From Arthrobacter pascens (GTDB lineage Bacteria > Actinomycetota > Actinomycetes > Actinomycetales > Micrococcaceae), in the NCBI RefSeq assembly GCF_030815585.1, contig NZ_JAUSWY010000001.1, forward strand, positions 3,348,001 through 3,412,000: a stretch of 64,000 nucleotides of DNA. The letters are read 5' to 3'. A program made the translations under genes and the position numbers. Positions 8,628 through 17,070 of this stretch are shown here, in pieces; the stretch's first letter is position 1, and each line of letters opens with the position of its first letter. Under the pieces are notes generated by a model. That model did not search any database. It worked only from the letters and a program-made list of their open reading frames with translations, and was not told the DNA's origin.

Positions 8628-9410
8628 TCACAGCACCTTGGACAGGAACTCCTTGGTCCGTTCCTGCTGCGGGTTGCCCAGCAGCTCACGCGGCGCGCCT
8701 GACTCCACCACCACGCCGCCGTCCATAAAGGCAATGGAGTCCGCCACTTCGCGGGCGAAGCCCATCTCGTGGGTCACCACGATCATGGTCATTCCGCTGG
8801 TGGCCAGTTCCTTCATGACGTCCAGCACCTCACCCACCAGCTCCGGGTCCAGGGCACTGGTGGGTTCATCGAAGAGCATCAGCTTGGGGTCCATCGCCAG
8901 CGCGCGGGCGATGGCCACGCGCTGCTGCTGCCCGCCGGACAAGTGCGCCGGGTAGTGGTCCGCCTTGTCCGCCAGCCCGACGCGCTCCATAAGCTCCCTG
9001 GCCCGCAGGGAGGCCTTTGCCTTCGGAATGCGTTTCACCCGCATCGGCGCCTGGATGATGTTCTCCAACGCCGTCATGTGCGGAAACAGGTTGAAGCGCT
9101 GGAACACCATCCCGATATCCCGGCGCTGCAGCGCTGCCTCCTTGGGGCGGAGCTCATGGAGCTTGTCCCCCTTTTGCCGGTATCCCACCAGCTGCCCCTC
9201 CACGAAGAGGCGGCCGGCGTCGATCTTTTCAAGGTGGTTGATGCAGCGCAAAAAGGTGGACTTGCCGGAGCCGCTGGGCCCCACCACGCACAGCACCTCG
9301 CCTGCCTGGACTTCCAGGCTGATGCTGCGCAGAACGTTGTTGGAACCGAAGCTCTTGGACACTCGGTCCGCGCGGACCATTGCCGTATTAGCCATTGCTG
9401 TAGTGCTCAT
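8628..9410 (-). CDS. Polar amino-acid ABC transporter ATP-binding protein (GlnQ-like)
   Basis: A complete 260-residue ABC ATPase energising amino-acid uptake. Walker [10 protein letters not shown] is at residues 44-52, the Q-loop in MVFQRFNLF near 101-109, the signature LSGGQ at 157-161, Walker B LMLFDEP at 177-183 and the H-loop histidine at 214. Spacing and length match the GlnQ/HisP/ArtP group. The start overlaps the permease stop (ATGA), making this the last gene of a binding protein-permease-ATPase operon. A broken copy of its 3' end lies upstream at about 6.5 kb. Confidence 0.93.
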   Translation of the reverse strand: MSTTAMANTAMVRADRVSKSFGSNNVLRSISLEVQAGEVLCVVGPSGSGKSTFLRCINHLEKIDAGRLFVEGQLVGYRQKGDKLHELRPKEAALQRRDIGMVFQRFNLFPHMTALENIIQAPMRVKRIPKAKASLRARELMERVGLADKADHYPAHLSGGQQQRVAIARALAMDPKLMLFDEPTSALDPELVGEVLDVMKELATSGMTMIVVTHEMGFAREVADSIAFMDGGVVVESGAPRELLGNPQQERTKEFLSKVL

Positions 9411-10390
9411 CCCTTGCCTCCCAATTCATTGCCCCGCGGCGCCGCAGTGACAGCGGCCACCGCTGGATCCATGTCCGACGTCGGACCCGCCTGCCGCCGC
9501 CCGGTGCCGCGGGAGAAGCGCTTTTCGATGAAGTGCTGGCCCACCATGAGGACGGAGGTGAACAGCAGGTACCAGATGGACGCCACGATCAGCAGCGGGA
9601 CCGGCGTGAAGGTCACCGCGGAGATCCCGCGCGACACCCCGTACAGGTCGATGCTGAGCGGAATGGCCGCCACCAGCGACGTGGTCTTCAGCATGGAGAT
9701 CACCTCGTTGCCGGTGGGCGGAATGATGATCTTCATGGCCTGCGGCACCACCACGTAGCGCATGGTCTGGCCCCACGACATCGCGAGCGCCGTCGACGCC
9801 TCCTCCTGGCCTTCGTCCACGGACAACAGCCCCGCGCGGACGATCTCGGACATGTAGGCGGCCTCGTTCAGCGCCAGTCCGATCACCGCGGTGATGAAGA
9901 GGTTGGTGAACACCCCGTTCGGAATGGTGATCCACGGATCCATGAACGGAATCCCGATGGTGAACACGGGGTAGATCAGCGCCACGATGCCCCAGAACAC
10001 CAGCTGGACGTAAACAGGGGTCCCGCGGAAGATCCACAGATACAGCCAGGCGATGCTCTTGACCACCGGGTTGGGTGAGAGCCGCATGATGGCCAGGAGC
10101 AGCCCCAGGACGATGGCACCGGCCATGGAATAGACGGTGAGCGACAGGGTCACCCACGCCGCCTGGCTGATCCTGCGGTCGAAGAGATACTTGCCCACGT
10201 CCGCCCAGCCGTAGTCGGGCCGCTGCGAGGCATCCACAATGAACAGCGCCAGCATCAACACCAGCACGACGGCGATCGAGATCCGCCAGGGGTGGCGCAG
10301 GGGAACGGCCACAATGGCATCTCCCTGCGTTTCAGTTCCGCTGGCGGCGGGATTGGGCCGGGTCGCCTCGGCAGGCTTGGAAACAGTCAT
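9407..10390 (-). CDS. Polar amino-acid ABC transporter permease (HisMQ type)
   Basis: A permease of about 327 residues with an N-terminal cytosolic extension and a helix near residues 40-58, followed by a typical amino-acid permease core. The EAA-like motif is present as [26 protein letters not shown], with [20 protein letters not shown] after it. The C-terminal tail of about 40 residues is longer than usual and Arg/Pro/Ala-rich. The start is placed 5 nt after the binding-protein stop, agreeing with tight operon spacing. It forms the channel with the GlnQ-like ATPase. Substrate specificity is not readable. Confidence 0.92.
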   Translation of the reverse strand: MTVSKPAEATRPNPAASGTETQGDAIVAVPLRHPWRISIAVVLVLMLALFIVDASQRPDYGWADVGKYLFDRRISQAAWVTLSLTVYSMAGAIVLGLLLAIMRLSPNPVVKSIAWLYLWIFRGTPVYVQLVFWGIVALIYPVFTIGIPFMDPWITIPNGVFTNLFITAVIGLALNEAAYMSEIVRAGLLSVDEGQEEASTALAMSWGQTMRYVVVPQAMKIIIPPTGNEVISMLKTTSLVAAIPLSIDLYGVSRGISAVTFTPVPLLIVASIWYLLFTSVLMVGQHFIEKRFSRGTGRRQAGPTSDMDPAVAAVTAAPRGNELGGKG

Positions 10391-10395
10391 GGTGG

Positions 10396-11298
10396 TTACC
10401 CGTTCGACGACGCCACGTTGAGCGCCGCCGTCTTCACGCCGCCGCTTTCCACGCCCCATTTGGACAGGATCCTGGTGTAGGTGCCGTCGTCGATCAGGGC
10501 CTGCAGTGCCTTCTGCAGCACCGGGGTGAACTCGCTCCCCTTGTCCACCGGAATGCCGTACGGCGCCACTTCGAAGGCGTCCCCTGCAGTCTGCAGCTTC
10601 TCCTTCGTCTGGGAGATCGCATACAGGGTGACGGGCGAGTCCGCACTCATCGCGTCCACCTGGCCGACAACCAGGGCGTTGGTGGCCTGGTCCTGGGCGT
10701 CGTACTTGAAGATCTCGATGGCGGGCTTGCCCGCCTCTGTGCAGGCCTTGGACTTGGCCGGCACCTCATGGGTGTCCTCATACGTGGTGGCCTGGACGGC
10801 GACCTTGAGCCCGCATGCGTTGTCCGGGTCCACGGCCTTCCCCTTCGGAGCGGCCCACTGGATGCCCGCCGAGTAGTAATTAACGAAGTCCACCTGCTTT
10901 TCGCGTTCCAGCGTGTCGGTGAACGACGACACCCCCATGTCATCCTTGCCCGCCTTGACGGACGGGAGAATGTTGTCGAACGTGCCGATATCAAAGTTGA
11001 CCTTCAGCCCGAGCGACTCGCCCAACGCATTGGTGAGGTCCACCGCCCAGCCGGCCGGGGCGCCGTCGGCATTCTTGAATTCATTGGGCGGGTAATTGTT
11101 GGCCATTCCCACATTCAGGACGCCGGCACTTTTCATCTTTTCCGGCAGCAGCGCCGCAATGGCCTCATTCTTCTGCACCGGGGCGTCCGCGGAGGAGGAT
11201 GTTTTATCCGTGGCGGCCGGGGCGCTGTTGTCCACGCAGCCTGAAAGCAGAAGCGCTGTGGCCGCGGTAAGGGCTGGAATTACGTATCGGTTGCGCAT
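10396..11298 (-). CDS. Amino-acid ABC transporter substrate-binding lipoprotein (SBP family 3)
   Basis: A 300-residue lipoprotein: signal sequence with lipobox LLLSGC, then a family-3 solute-binding fold. Recognisable parts are LNVGMANNYPPNEFKNADG at the start of lobe I, AVDLTNALGESLGLKVNF, and DMGVSSFTDTLEREKQVDF at the hinge. Two cysteines (NACGLKV and SKACTEAG) may form a disulphide. The ATG has AAGGAT about 7 nt upstream. It is first in the operon and captures a polar amino acid outside the cell for the permease and ATPase. Confidence 0.93.
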   Translation of the reverse strand: MRNRYVIPALTAATALLLSGCVDNSAPAATDKTSSSADAPVQKNEAIAALLPEKMKSAGVLNVGMANNYPPNEFKNADGAPAGWAVDLTNALGESLGLKVNFDIGTFDNILPSVKAGKDDMGVSSFTDTLEREKQVDFVNYYSAGIQWAAPKGKAVDPDNACGLKVAVQATTYEDTHEVPAKSKACTEAGKPAIEIFKYDAQDQATNALVVGQVDAMSADSPVTLYAISQTKEKLQTAGDAFEVAPYGIPVDKGSEFTPVLQKALQALIDDGTYTRILSKWGVESGGVKTAALNVASSNG

Positions 11299-11591
11299 TG
11301 GATCCTTAGTTGGTTGACGCTGTGGGTCCGGCACCGCGATGCTCCTGGGTGCGAGATTCCTCTGGACTGCAAAATCAGGCAGGAAATCAGGGGGGAATTG
11401 TGGCGTCCGTCGGGTGGGGCGGCATTCCGTAAGTCGCGGATGACTTCCGGGCCTCTGGCCTTCAACTCGGAGCTAGTGGATACGCCTACCAGCGTCACTG
11501 TACGCCTCAGTAGGTCCGCGAGGATGCCCAAAACGCGGCTGCCCCCAGGAACTCGGGCAGTTGCCGCCCTGTCATACCCGGAGCATAATTG

Positions 11592-11617
11592 TTAGCGTAG
11601 CTAATTAGCATTGCTAA
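11592..11617. promoter_or_regulatory. Two abutting 13-bp palindromes, probable MarR operator
   Basis: TTAGCGTAGCTAA (11592-11604) and TTAGCATTGCTAA (11605-11617) are both TTAGC-N3-GCTAA palindromes and lie back to back, 30 bp before the MarR start codon. Related TTAGC-N3-GCTAA sites are typical of MarR regulators paired with efflux pumps. The layout predicts autorepression of the MarR/MFS operon by two dimers on one helix face offset of 13 bp. Confidence 0.8.
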
Positions 11618-11647
11618 GCATTTATGGCCAGGAGGAGCAGCGGCATC

Positions 11648-12109
11648 ATGAGCACCACCGAAACGGCGAACCGGGAGGCGTCGAACCCCATCGAGCCGGA
11701 CAACCTGGCCATCGACCTTCGGACGGCAGTGATGCGCACATCCCGCCGGCTCCGCGTCGAAGCAACGGGTGACGTCATCACGCCGGGGCAATACACAGTA
11801 TTGGCCCAACTGCACGGCAACGGCCCCCGTACGCTCCGGGAACTGGCCGAACGCGAGCACGTGCAGGCACCGTCCATGACCCGGATTGTCAACGCACTTG
11901 CCGACCAAGGGTTCGTGGGCAGGTCAGCCCGTCCCGACGACGGCCGCCAGGTCCAGGTGGACATCACCCCTGCCGGCAGGGCCGTGCTGGAGCAGGCCCG
12001 AAACCAGCGGACGGCGTGGCTGGCGCAACGGGTGGCCGGCCTCAGCGATGCGGACCGGCTCGTCCTGAGCCGCGCGGCGCACATCATGCAGGAGATGGCC
12101 GGCAAATGA
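11648..12109 (+). CDS. MarR-family transcriptional regulator
   Basis: A 153-residue winged-helix dimeric regulator. The helix-turn-helix reads TLRELAEREHVQAPSMTRIVNALADQG, with the wing RSARPDDGRQVQVDITPAGR. The ATG chosen (MSTTETANRE) has GGAGGA 11 nt upstream; an earlier ATG has no ribosome site. Its stop overlaps the start of the MFS gene by ATGA, and two palindromes sit just upstream, so it should repress its own operon and be released by a small aromatic or toxic ligand. Confidence 0.92.
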   Translation: MSTTETANREASNPIEPDNLAIDLRTAVMRTSRRLRVEATGDVITPGQYTVLAQLHGNGPRTLRELAEREHVQAPSMTRIVNALADQGFVGRSARPDDGRQVQVDITPAGRAVLEQARNQRTAWLAQRVAGLSDADRLVLSRAAHIMQEMAGK

Positions 12110-13365
12110 GCGCCATGTTCCGTGCCCTGGAGAACCGCAACTACCGCATCTGGGCCAGCGGGGCGCTGGTGTCCAACATCGGCACCTGGATGCAGCGGGT
12201 GGCGCAGGACTGGCTGGTCCTGACGGTGCTCACCAACTATTCGGGCGCCGCCGTCGGCATTACCACGGGCCTGCAGTTCCTTCCCATGCTGCTGCTTGGA
12301 CCGTACGGGGGTGTGCTGGCTGACCGGTACCGCAAGCGCACGATCCTGCTGTGGACGCAGCTGGCCATGGGCCTGTGCGGGCTGGCCGTTGGACTCCTGG
12401 TGGTGACTGGCAGCGCCCAACTGTGGCACGCTTACGTCGCCGCATTCTGCCTCGGAATTGCCAGCGCCATTGACGCACCCGCGCGCCAGGCTTTCGTCTC
12501 CGAACTGGTGGGGCAGGACAACGTCGCCAATGCGGTGGCCCTTAACTCAGCATCCTTCAACACCGCCAGGCTCACCGGTCCTGCCATCGCCGGCGTGCTG
12601 ATCGCCTGGGTTGGCACCGGGCCCGTCTTCCTCCTGAACGCGGCCAGCTTCGCCGCCGTCGTCATCTCGCTGTTCCGGATCCGCACCTCAGAGCTGGCAC
12701 CGGCCTCACCCGCGGTCCAGGGCAAGCATCAGGTTGTTGAGGGCGTGGGCTACGTGCGCCGCCGCCCGGACCTGGTGCTGATCCTTGTCCTGGTGGGCAT
12801 CCTGGGAGCTTTCGGCATGAACTTCCCCATCACGAATGCCCTGATGTCCACGACCGAATTCGGGATGGGGCCGGGCGAGTTCGGGCTTTTGGGCTCCATC
12901 ATGGCGGTCGGGACACTGGCCGGTGCGCTGCTCGCAGCGCGCAGGTCGGGGCCGCGGCTGCGGTTCCTGCTCAGCGGGGCGCTGGGGTTGGGGTTCTTCA
13001 CGCTGGTTGGCAGCGTGTCGCCGTCCTTTTGGCTGTATGCGGCCGTCCTGATACCTGTGGGCCTGGCATCCATCACCTTCCTGAACAGCTGCAATACCAG
13101 CATCCAGCTGTCGGTGGAGCCGCAGTTCCGGGGGCGCGTATTGGCCCTGTACCTGGCCGTGCTTCAGGGCGGGACTGCCCTGGGGGCGCCCCTGATGGGG
13201 TGGATCGGCACAGAATTCGGCGCGCGCTGGTCCGTGGCCGCCGGCGGCACCGTCGTCCTGCTGACCGGCCTGTCCGCCGTGATCGTGGTCAGCCGGAGGA
13301 GCCGGCTGACCTTCCGGGACGCCCTTCGGGTTGCATTCAGCGGGCACCGGGAAACGGCCGTCTAG
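12106..13365 (+). CDS. MFS efflux transporter (DHA3/MFS_3 type)
   Basis: A 419-residue, 12-helix transporter beginning with the MFS_3 hallmark FRALENRNYRIWASGALVSNIGTWMQRVAQDWLVL. The loop-2 motif GGVLADRYRKRTILL and APARQAFVSELVG are typical of enterobactin-exporter-like proteins. It should export a toxic or signalling molecule by proton antiport. Start and MarR stop overlap (ATGA), so it is coupled to and controlled with the regulator. Confidence 0.9.
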   Translation: MSAMFRALENRNYRIWASGALVSNIGTWMQRVAQDWLVLTVLTNYSGAAVGITTGLQFLPMLLLGPYGGVLADRYRKRTILLWTQLAMGLCGLAVGLLVVTGSAQLWHAYVAAFCLGIASAIDAPARQAFVSELVGQDNVANAVALNSASFNTARLTGPAIAGVLIAWVGTGPVFLLNAASFAAVVISLFRIRTSELAPASPAVQGKHQVVEGVGYVRRRPDLVLILVLVGILGAFGMNFPITNALMSTTEFGMGPGEFGLLGSIMAVGTLAGALLAARRSGPRLRFLLSGALGLGFFTLVGSVSPSFWLYAAVLIPVGLASITFLNSCNTSIQLSVEPQFRGRVLALYLAVLQGGTALGAPLMGWIGTEFGARWSVAAGGTVVLLTGLSAVIVVSRRSRLTFRDALRVAFSGHRETAV

Positions 13366-13533
13366 GGACCGCCTCGCGGGACCCATCGGCCAGTGTTCCA
13401 GGGCACGGCCCGCGCCGCGGGTCGGCGCGGAGAGCCCGTCCCGAATCTTGAGCCAATACTTCACCCATCTTCGGCTGACGCTGATTTGGGGTGGCTAGCT
13501 TTGGTGCATCAGCGAGATGGAAGGTGCACTGAA

Positions 13534-13638
13534 ATGACTATTTTTGAATACCTCTCAGGTCTAGCCATCATCCTCGGTTCCTTGGCAGCCGTCCTGGGAC
13601 TTTCTGCCGGAATTGTCCGCTACCGGTCACGTCATTAG
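13534..13638 (+). CDS. 34-residue single-pass membrane peptide
   Basis: A short frame encoding MTIFEYLSGLAIILGSLA and a continuing hydrophobic helix with a basic end (YRSRH). GGAAGG lies 9 nt before the ATG, a better site than that of the following gene. It overlaps the 5' end of the nuclease gene by 26 nt in another frame, so its translation would bring ribosomes to the nuclease start. It could be a leader, an anchor partner or an inhibitor. Too short for firm proof that it is made. Confidence 0.5.
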   Translation: MTIFEYLSGLAIILGSLAAVLGLSAGIVRYRSRH

Positions 13639-14755
13639 GGATACCTCTCGGCCGGGCGGGCGCAAAACAGGCGCCATCGTCGTCGGCGTATCCGTTCTCC
13701 TCTTTGTTGCCGGCGCCCTCAGTCTGCCGCGCAGCACGAGCGCGGACCTTGAGTCGGCGACTGCACAGAACCACAAGGCCGCCACACCTGCCGCTCCCGA
13801 AGCCGGCTCCGCCTCACCGTCTCCGACAGCAACTCCCACGCCGTCTGAGACTGGATCGCCGCTTGACCCTGAGACTATTGCGGCACTCGCAGCCGGCGTC
13901 GGCGTGGCGCCACCTCACGCCCAGCCGGCCTACGCGACCAAGGCACTGGACCTGCTCGCGACGCTTCAGGTCAAGGGCAGGGCTCCGAAGACAGGATACG
14001 ACCGTGCACTGTTCGGCCAGGCGTGGCTCGATGTTGACCGCAACGGCTGCGATACGCGGAATGACATGCTCAAACGCGACCTGACCGAGGTGACGTTCAC
14101 GAACAGCGTGCCCTGCAAGATTCAGAGCGGGAACCTCGCCGATCCCTACACCGGCACGAACATTGCCTTCCTGCGGGGCACAACCACAAGTACCGCCGTC
14201 CAGATTGACCACGTCGTGGCACTCAGCGACGCATGGCAGAAAGGCGCCCAGCAGCTGACCACCGAGCAGCGCACGGCGTTCGCCAACGACCCGCTGAACC
14301 TCCAGTCCACGGACGGACCCACGAACATGAAAAAGGGCGACGGCGACGCCGCCACCTGGCTGCCGCCGAACAAGGGGTTCCGCTGCGAGTACGTCGCCCG
14401 TCAGATTTCCGTGAAGGCGACGTACACGCTGTGGATCACCCGGGCTGAGCATGACGCGATGGCTCGAATCCTTGCTGATTGTTCGGGCCAGCTGGCACCG
14501 ACCAGCGAGAAATCCCCGCCCGCCAATGTTCCGTCCGAGGCTGTCGCGCAGGCACCTGCTCCAGCTCCTGCGGCTCCGGCGCCCGTCCCCGTGGCGCCCG
14601 CGCCCGTGCCCGTCCCTGTGGCCCCCGTGCCCGCGGCCGTGTCGTACGCAAACTGCACTGCGGTGAGAGCAGCCGGAGCAGCTCCGATCTACGCCGGGCA
14701 GCCGGGTTACAGCCGCAGCTTGGACCGCGATGGCGACGGCATAGCTTGCGAATAG
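13613..14755 (+). CDS. Membrane-anchored or secreted HNH nuclease (DUF1524/GmrSD C-terminal type) with Excalibur domain
   Basis: A 380-residue exported protein. The N-terminal helix is GAIVVGVSVLLFVAGALSL. A Thr/Pro-rich spacer precedes an HNH nuclease domain of the DUF1524 type, with IDHVVALSDAW, NDPLNLQSTDGPTNMKKGDG and CEYVARQI as core motifs. An Ala/Pro linker leads to a C-terminal Excalibur calcium-binding domain ending DRDGDGIACE. It probably cuts DNA outside the cell, for nutrition or defence. The only start that keeps the full helix is TTG, with a weak ribosome site; coupling to the overlapping 34-residue peptide frame could explain initiation. Domain calls are firm, the biological role is inferred. 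Confidence 0.83.
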   Translation: MSATGHVIRDTSRPGGRKTGAIVVGVSVLLFVAGALSLPRSTSADLESATAQNHKAATPAAPEAGSASPSPTATPTPSETGSPLDPETIAALAAGVGVAPPHAQPAYATKALDLLATLQVKGRAPKTGYDRALFGQAWLDVDRNGCDTRNDMLKRDLTEVTFTNSVPCKIQSGNLADPYTGTNIAFLRGTTTSTAVQIDHVVALSDAWQKGAQQLTTEQRTAFANDPLNLQSTDGPTNMKKGDGDAATWLPPNKGFRCEYVARQISVKATYTLWITRAEHDAMARILADCSGQLAPTSEKSPPANVPSEAVAQAPAPAPAAPAPVPVAPAPVPVPVAPVPAAVSYANCTAVRAAGAAPIYAGQPGYSRSLDRDGDGIACE

Positions 14756-14780
14756 TGAGTCACTTCGAAGGGCCGTTCGT

Positions 14781-15506
14781 TCACATGGTGACCAACCGCG
14801 CGCCGGCGTCCGTCTCGATGACCGTGCCGGTGATGTTGCGGTTGGTCGCGGCAAGCACGATTGCCTCGGCCACCTCCTCGGGTTGAGCGATCTGGCGTGC
14901 CGGGAGAACGCCGGCGGCGTGCTGGAAGTACGCCTGACGGTCCGCGGCCGGCATCCCGGACCACCACGGTGTGTCGACGAATCCTGGAGACACGGCGTTG
15001 ACCCGGCGCGGTGCCAACTCGACCGCCAGCGGCTTGACCAGTGCCTCAACGGCGGCGTTGATCGCGGCAATGCCTGCAGTCCCGGGCATCCCCGCGCTCG
15101 CCGTGATGGCACCAACGAGAGTGATGGACGCATCGTCGGCCAGATGCGGCAACACAGCCTGCAGGGTTGTCACCTGCGCCCAGAACTTCGCATCGAACGC
15201 GCGGCGCAGCATCGCCAGATCGAGTTCACCGAAAGGCCCCGGACCCTCGGACCCGCTGACAGTCACGACCAGGACGTCGATCGGTCCGATCGCCGAGGCC
15301 ACTGCGCTCATAGCTTCCTTGGAACCGGCATCCGCGACGTGTGTGCTGATGCCGGGAACCTTCGCGGCCGCCTGGCCCAACTTGGTCTTGTCACGGCCGA
15401 TGGCGTGGACCGCATACCCACGGTCCTGCAGCTGAATCGCCGTCGCCAGTCCGATGCCCGAGGACCCACCTACAACCAGTGCCGTTCCCATTGCCTTTTC
15501 CATCAT
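14781..15506 (-). CDS. SDR-family NAD(P)-dependent oxidoreductase
   Basis: A 241-residue short-chain dehydrogenase. The cofactor motif is VVGGSSGIGLATAIQL; VVTVSGSEGPGP replaces the usual NNAG-type strand end. The catalytic region is less canonical, with S near ITLVGAITAS and no clear YxxxK (AGIAAINAAVEALVKPLAVEL has N where Y is expected). That resembles the YghA-like atypical SDR branch. GAGG precedes the ATG pair. It is divergent from the TetR gene by 54 bp, so TetR probably controls it. Substrate unknown. Confidence 0.85.
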   Translation of the reverse strand: MMEKAMGTALVVGGSSGIGLATAIQLQDRGYAVHAIGRDKTKLGQAAAKVPGISTHVADAGSKEAMSAVASAIGPIDVLVVTVSGSEGPGPFGELDLAMLRRAFDAKFWAQVTTLQAVLPHLADDASITLVGAITASAGMPGTAGIAAINAAVEALVKPLAVELAPRRVNAVSPGFVDTPWWSGMPAADRQAYFQHAAGVLPARQIAQPEEVAEAIVLAATNRNITGTVIETDAGARLVTM

Positions 15507-15560
15507 TCAACCTCATTTCCAATACGTGACGGTTCGTTTTGTTTACGATACGCTGGGACC

Positions 15561-16142
15561 ATGGAAAAGCCAAGCATGCCGCGAGGGAGAACACGCAGCG
15601 AGGACAGCCGAGAGGCGATCCTCGCTGCTGCAGTGTCAATCATCGGCGCTGACGGATACGCTGCGCTGTCCATCGAGCGGATCGCACGGGAGTCCGGCAC
15701 GGGGAAACAGACGATCTACCGGTGGTGGCCGACCAAGGCCGACGTCGTCATGGAGGCCCTGCTTCACAAGGCGGAGATGCACATCCCGGTCCCTGACACG
15801 GGCTCGGTCCACGACGACGTGCGCGAGTTCCTGGCCGCCTCCTGGCGGCTGGCTCGGATGCCCCAGGTCGCCGACCTGCTTCGTGCGCTGGCGGCCGAAG
15901 CCCAGCTGGACCCCGTTTTCGCTGGCCGGTTCCGGGACACCTTCATCGAGCACCGGCGTGCTGCGCTCACCACCATCCTGAGCCGCCACTCGCCTCCGCA
16001 GTCTGTCCCGGGCATCAGGGTCAGCACCCTGGTGGACGTCGTCTTTGGCGTGCTTTGGTACCGCCTGCTGATTATGCCCACCGACTTCGACGACGCGTTG
16101 GCCGATGAACTGGCCAACCTCATCACCACGGGAGCCAACTGA
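15561..16142 (+). CDS. TetR-family transcriptional regulator
   Basis: A 193-residue regulator: N-terminal TetR helix-turn-helix (AILAAAVSIIGADGYAALSI, then GTGKQTIYRWWPTKADVV) and a C-terminal ligand domain of the TetR_C_16 kind with the ending DFDDALADELANLITTG. The ATG has only a weak ribosome site. Divergent arrangement with the SDR gene over a 54-bp gap containing GTTTACGATACG suggests it represses both. Confidence 0.9.
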   Translation: MEKPSMPRGRTRSEDSREAILAAAVSIIGADGYAALSIERIARESGTGKQTIYRWWPTKADVVMEALLHKAEMHIPVPDTGSVHDDVREFLAASWRLARMPQVADLLRALAAEAQLDPVFAGRFRDTFIEHRRAALTTILSRHSPPQSVPGIRVSTLVDVVFGVLWYRLLIMPTDFDDALADELANLITTGAN

Positions 16143-16156
16143 CTGATGTAGGTTAG

Positions 16157-16169
16157 TTGCATGTACATA
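16157..16169 (+). promoter_or_regulatory. Copy 1 of a shared 13-bp operator-like site
   Basis: TTGCATGTACATA, with the palindromic core ATGTACAT, lies 25 bp before the MarR start codon. The identical 13-mer occurs in the opposite orientation upstream of the SMR pair. Confidence 0.65.
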
Positions 16170-16194
16170 GAAGGTTCCGACCCCGGATCGCCCT

Positions 16195-16641
16195 TTGGAC
16201 AGCAGTAACCTCAGTTCGGCGTGGTCTCAGGTCGCGGCAGTGGTGGGCGCGGTGGACGCGGCCCTCGGCAAGTGGTTGACAGACACGCATAACATCGGCC
16301 TGACCGATTACCACGCGGCGCTCCACCTGAGTAAGGCCTCGGACAGGGAGCTCCGTATCAACGAACTTGCACAAAGGGTCCACCTTAACCAAAGCTCCGC
16401 GACCCGGCTCGTAGGACGCCTTGAAGCCAAAGGGCTGGCCTCCCGGGATACCTGCCCTGACGACAGGCGGGGCGTCTACGCGGTCATCACCGATCATGGC
16501 GTGGATGTCGTAAACACAATTCGCGAATCCTACGAAACCAAGCTCGGCGAGCTGCTACGGCACGCAGACCAGCAACACCCGCACCTTAACCTCGCTGGCC
16601 TGGATCGTGCATTCGACACCATCAGGAAGCTCGTCGCCTGA
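16195..16641 (+). CDS. MarR-family transcriptional regulator of the SMR efflux pair
   Basis: A 148-residue MarR protein. The DNA-binding part reads LRINELAQRVHLNQSSATRLVGRLEAKG with wing RDTCPDDRRGVYAVITDHG. TTG is the first usable start after an in-frame stop; no strong ribosome site is visible, so the exact start is uncertain. Two small multidrug resistance genes follow in the same direction. The same 13-bp palindromic site lies before this gene and before the SMR genes, indicating autoregulation and control of the pumps. Confidence 0.85.
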   Translation: MDSSNLSSAWSQVAAVVGAVDAALGKWLTDTHNIGLTDYHAALHLSKASDRELRINELAQRVHLNQSSATRLVGRLEAKGLASRDTCPDDRRGVYAVITDHGVDVVNTIRESYETKLGELLRHADQQHPHLNLAGLDRAFDTIRKLVA

Positions 16642-16677
16642 ACCAGGTACAGCTAACTATTTTTGCCCCAATACCTG

Positions 16678-16690
16678 TATGTACATGCAA
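16678..16690 (-). promoter_or_regulatory. Copy 2 of the shared 13-bp operator-like site
   Basis: On the minus strand this reads TTGCATGTACATA, identical to the site before the MarR gene. It sits 24 bp before the first SMR start codon, where a bound repressor would block transcription of the pump genes. Confidence 0.65.
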
Positions 16691-16713
16691 AAAATACAAT
16701 CGAAAGGAACATC

Positions 16714-17034
16714 ATGAGCTGGTTCTATCTGGGAATCGCAGTCATCTTCGAAGTTGCCGTCGGCATCTTCGCCAGCAAAGCACAGGGCTTCACCAAGCTG
16801 TGGTGGACGGTCGGCACCCTTGTCAGCGGCGCGATCGCCACCCTCTTCCTCAGCCTCGCTTTGCTGACCTTCGATGTCGGCGTGGGCTACGCGATCTGGA
16901 CCAGCGTCGCCGGTGTCGGGATCGTCATTTTCGGGGCGATCTTCCTCAGTCAGCGTCTGAACTGGAAGAAGGTCCTCGGCATCGCTGTCGTCATTGGCGG
17001 CGTCGTCGGGCTCCAACTCAGCGGCGCCGCATAA
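16714..17034 (+). CDS. Small multidrug resistance (SMR) transporter subunit 1
   Basis: A 106-residue, four-helix SMR protein. The essential membrane-embedded glutamate is in AVIFEVAVGIFASKAQGF (helix 1), with YAIWTSVAGVGIVIFGAIF in helix 3. AAGGA lies about 6 nt before the ATG; an upstream in-frame start would overlap the operator and is disfavoured. The immediate second SMR gene suggests a heterodimer of opposite-topology subunits such as EbrAB or YkkCD, exporting cationic compounds with proton antiport. Confidence 0.9.
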   Translation: MSWFYLGIAVIFEVAVGIFASKAQGFTKLWWTVGTLVSGAIATLFLSLALLTFDVGVGYAIWTSVAGVGIVIFGAIFLSQRLNWKKVLGIAVVIGGVVGLQLSGAA

Positions 17035-17070
17035 CCCTCTCCGCCCCATCACCGTGAAAGGACACACCTG

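Noticed and set aside
16642..16713. Guanidine riboswitch before the SMR pair
   Set aside because: The leader is too short and has neither the ykkC core nor paired ACGR loops; the palindromic operator explains it better.
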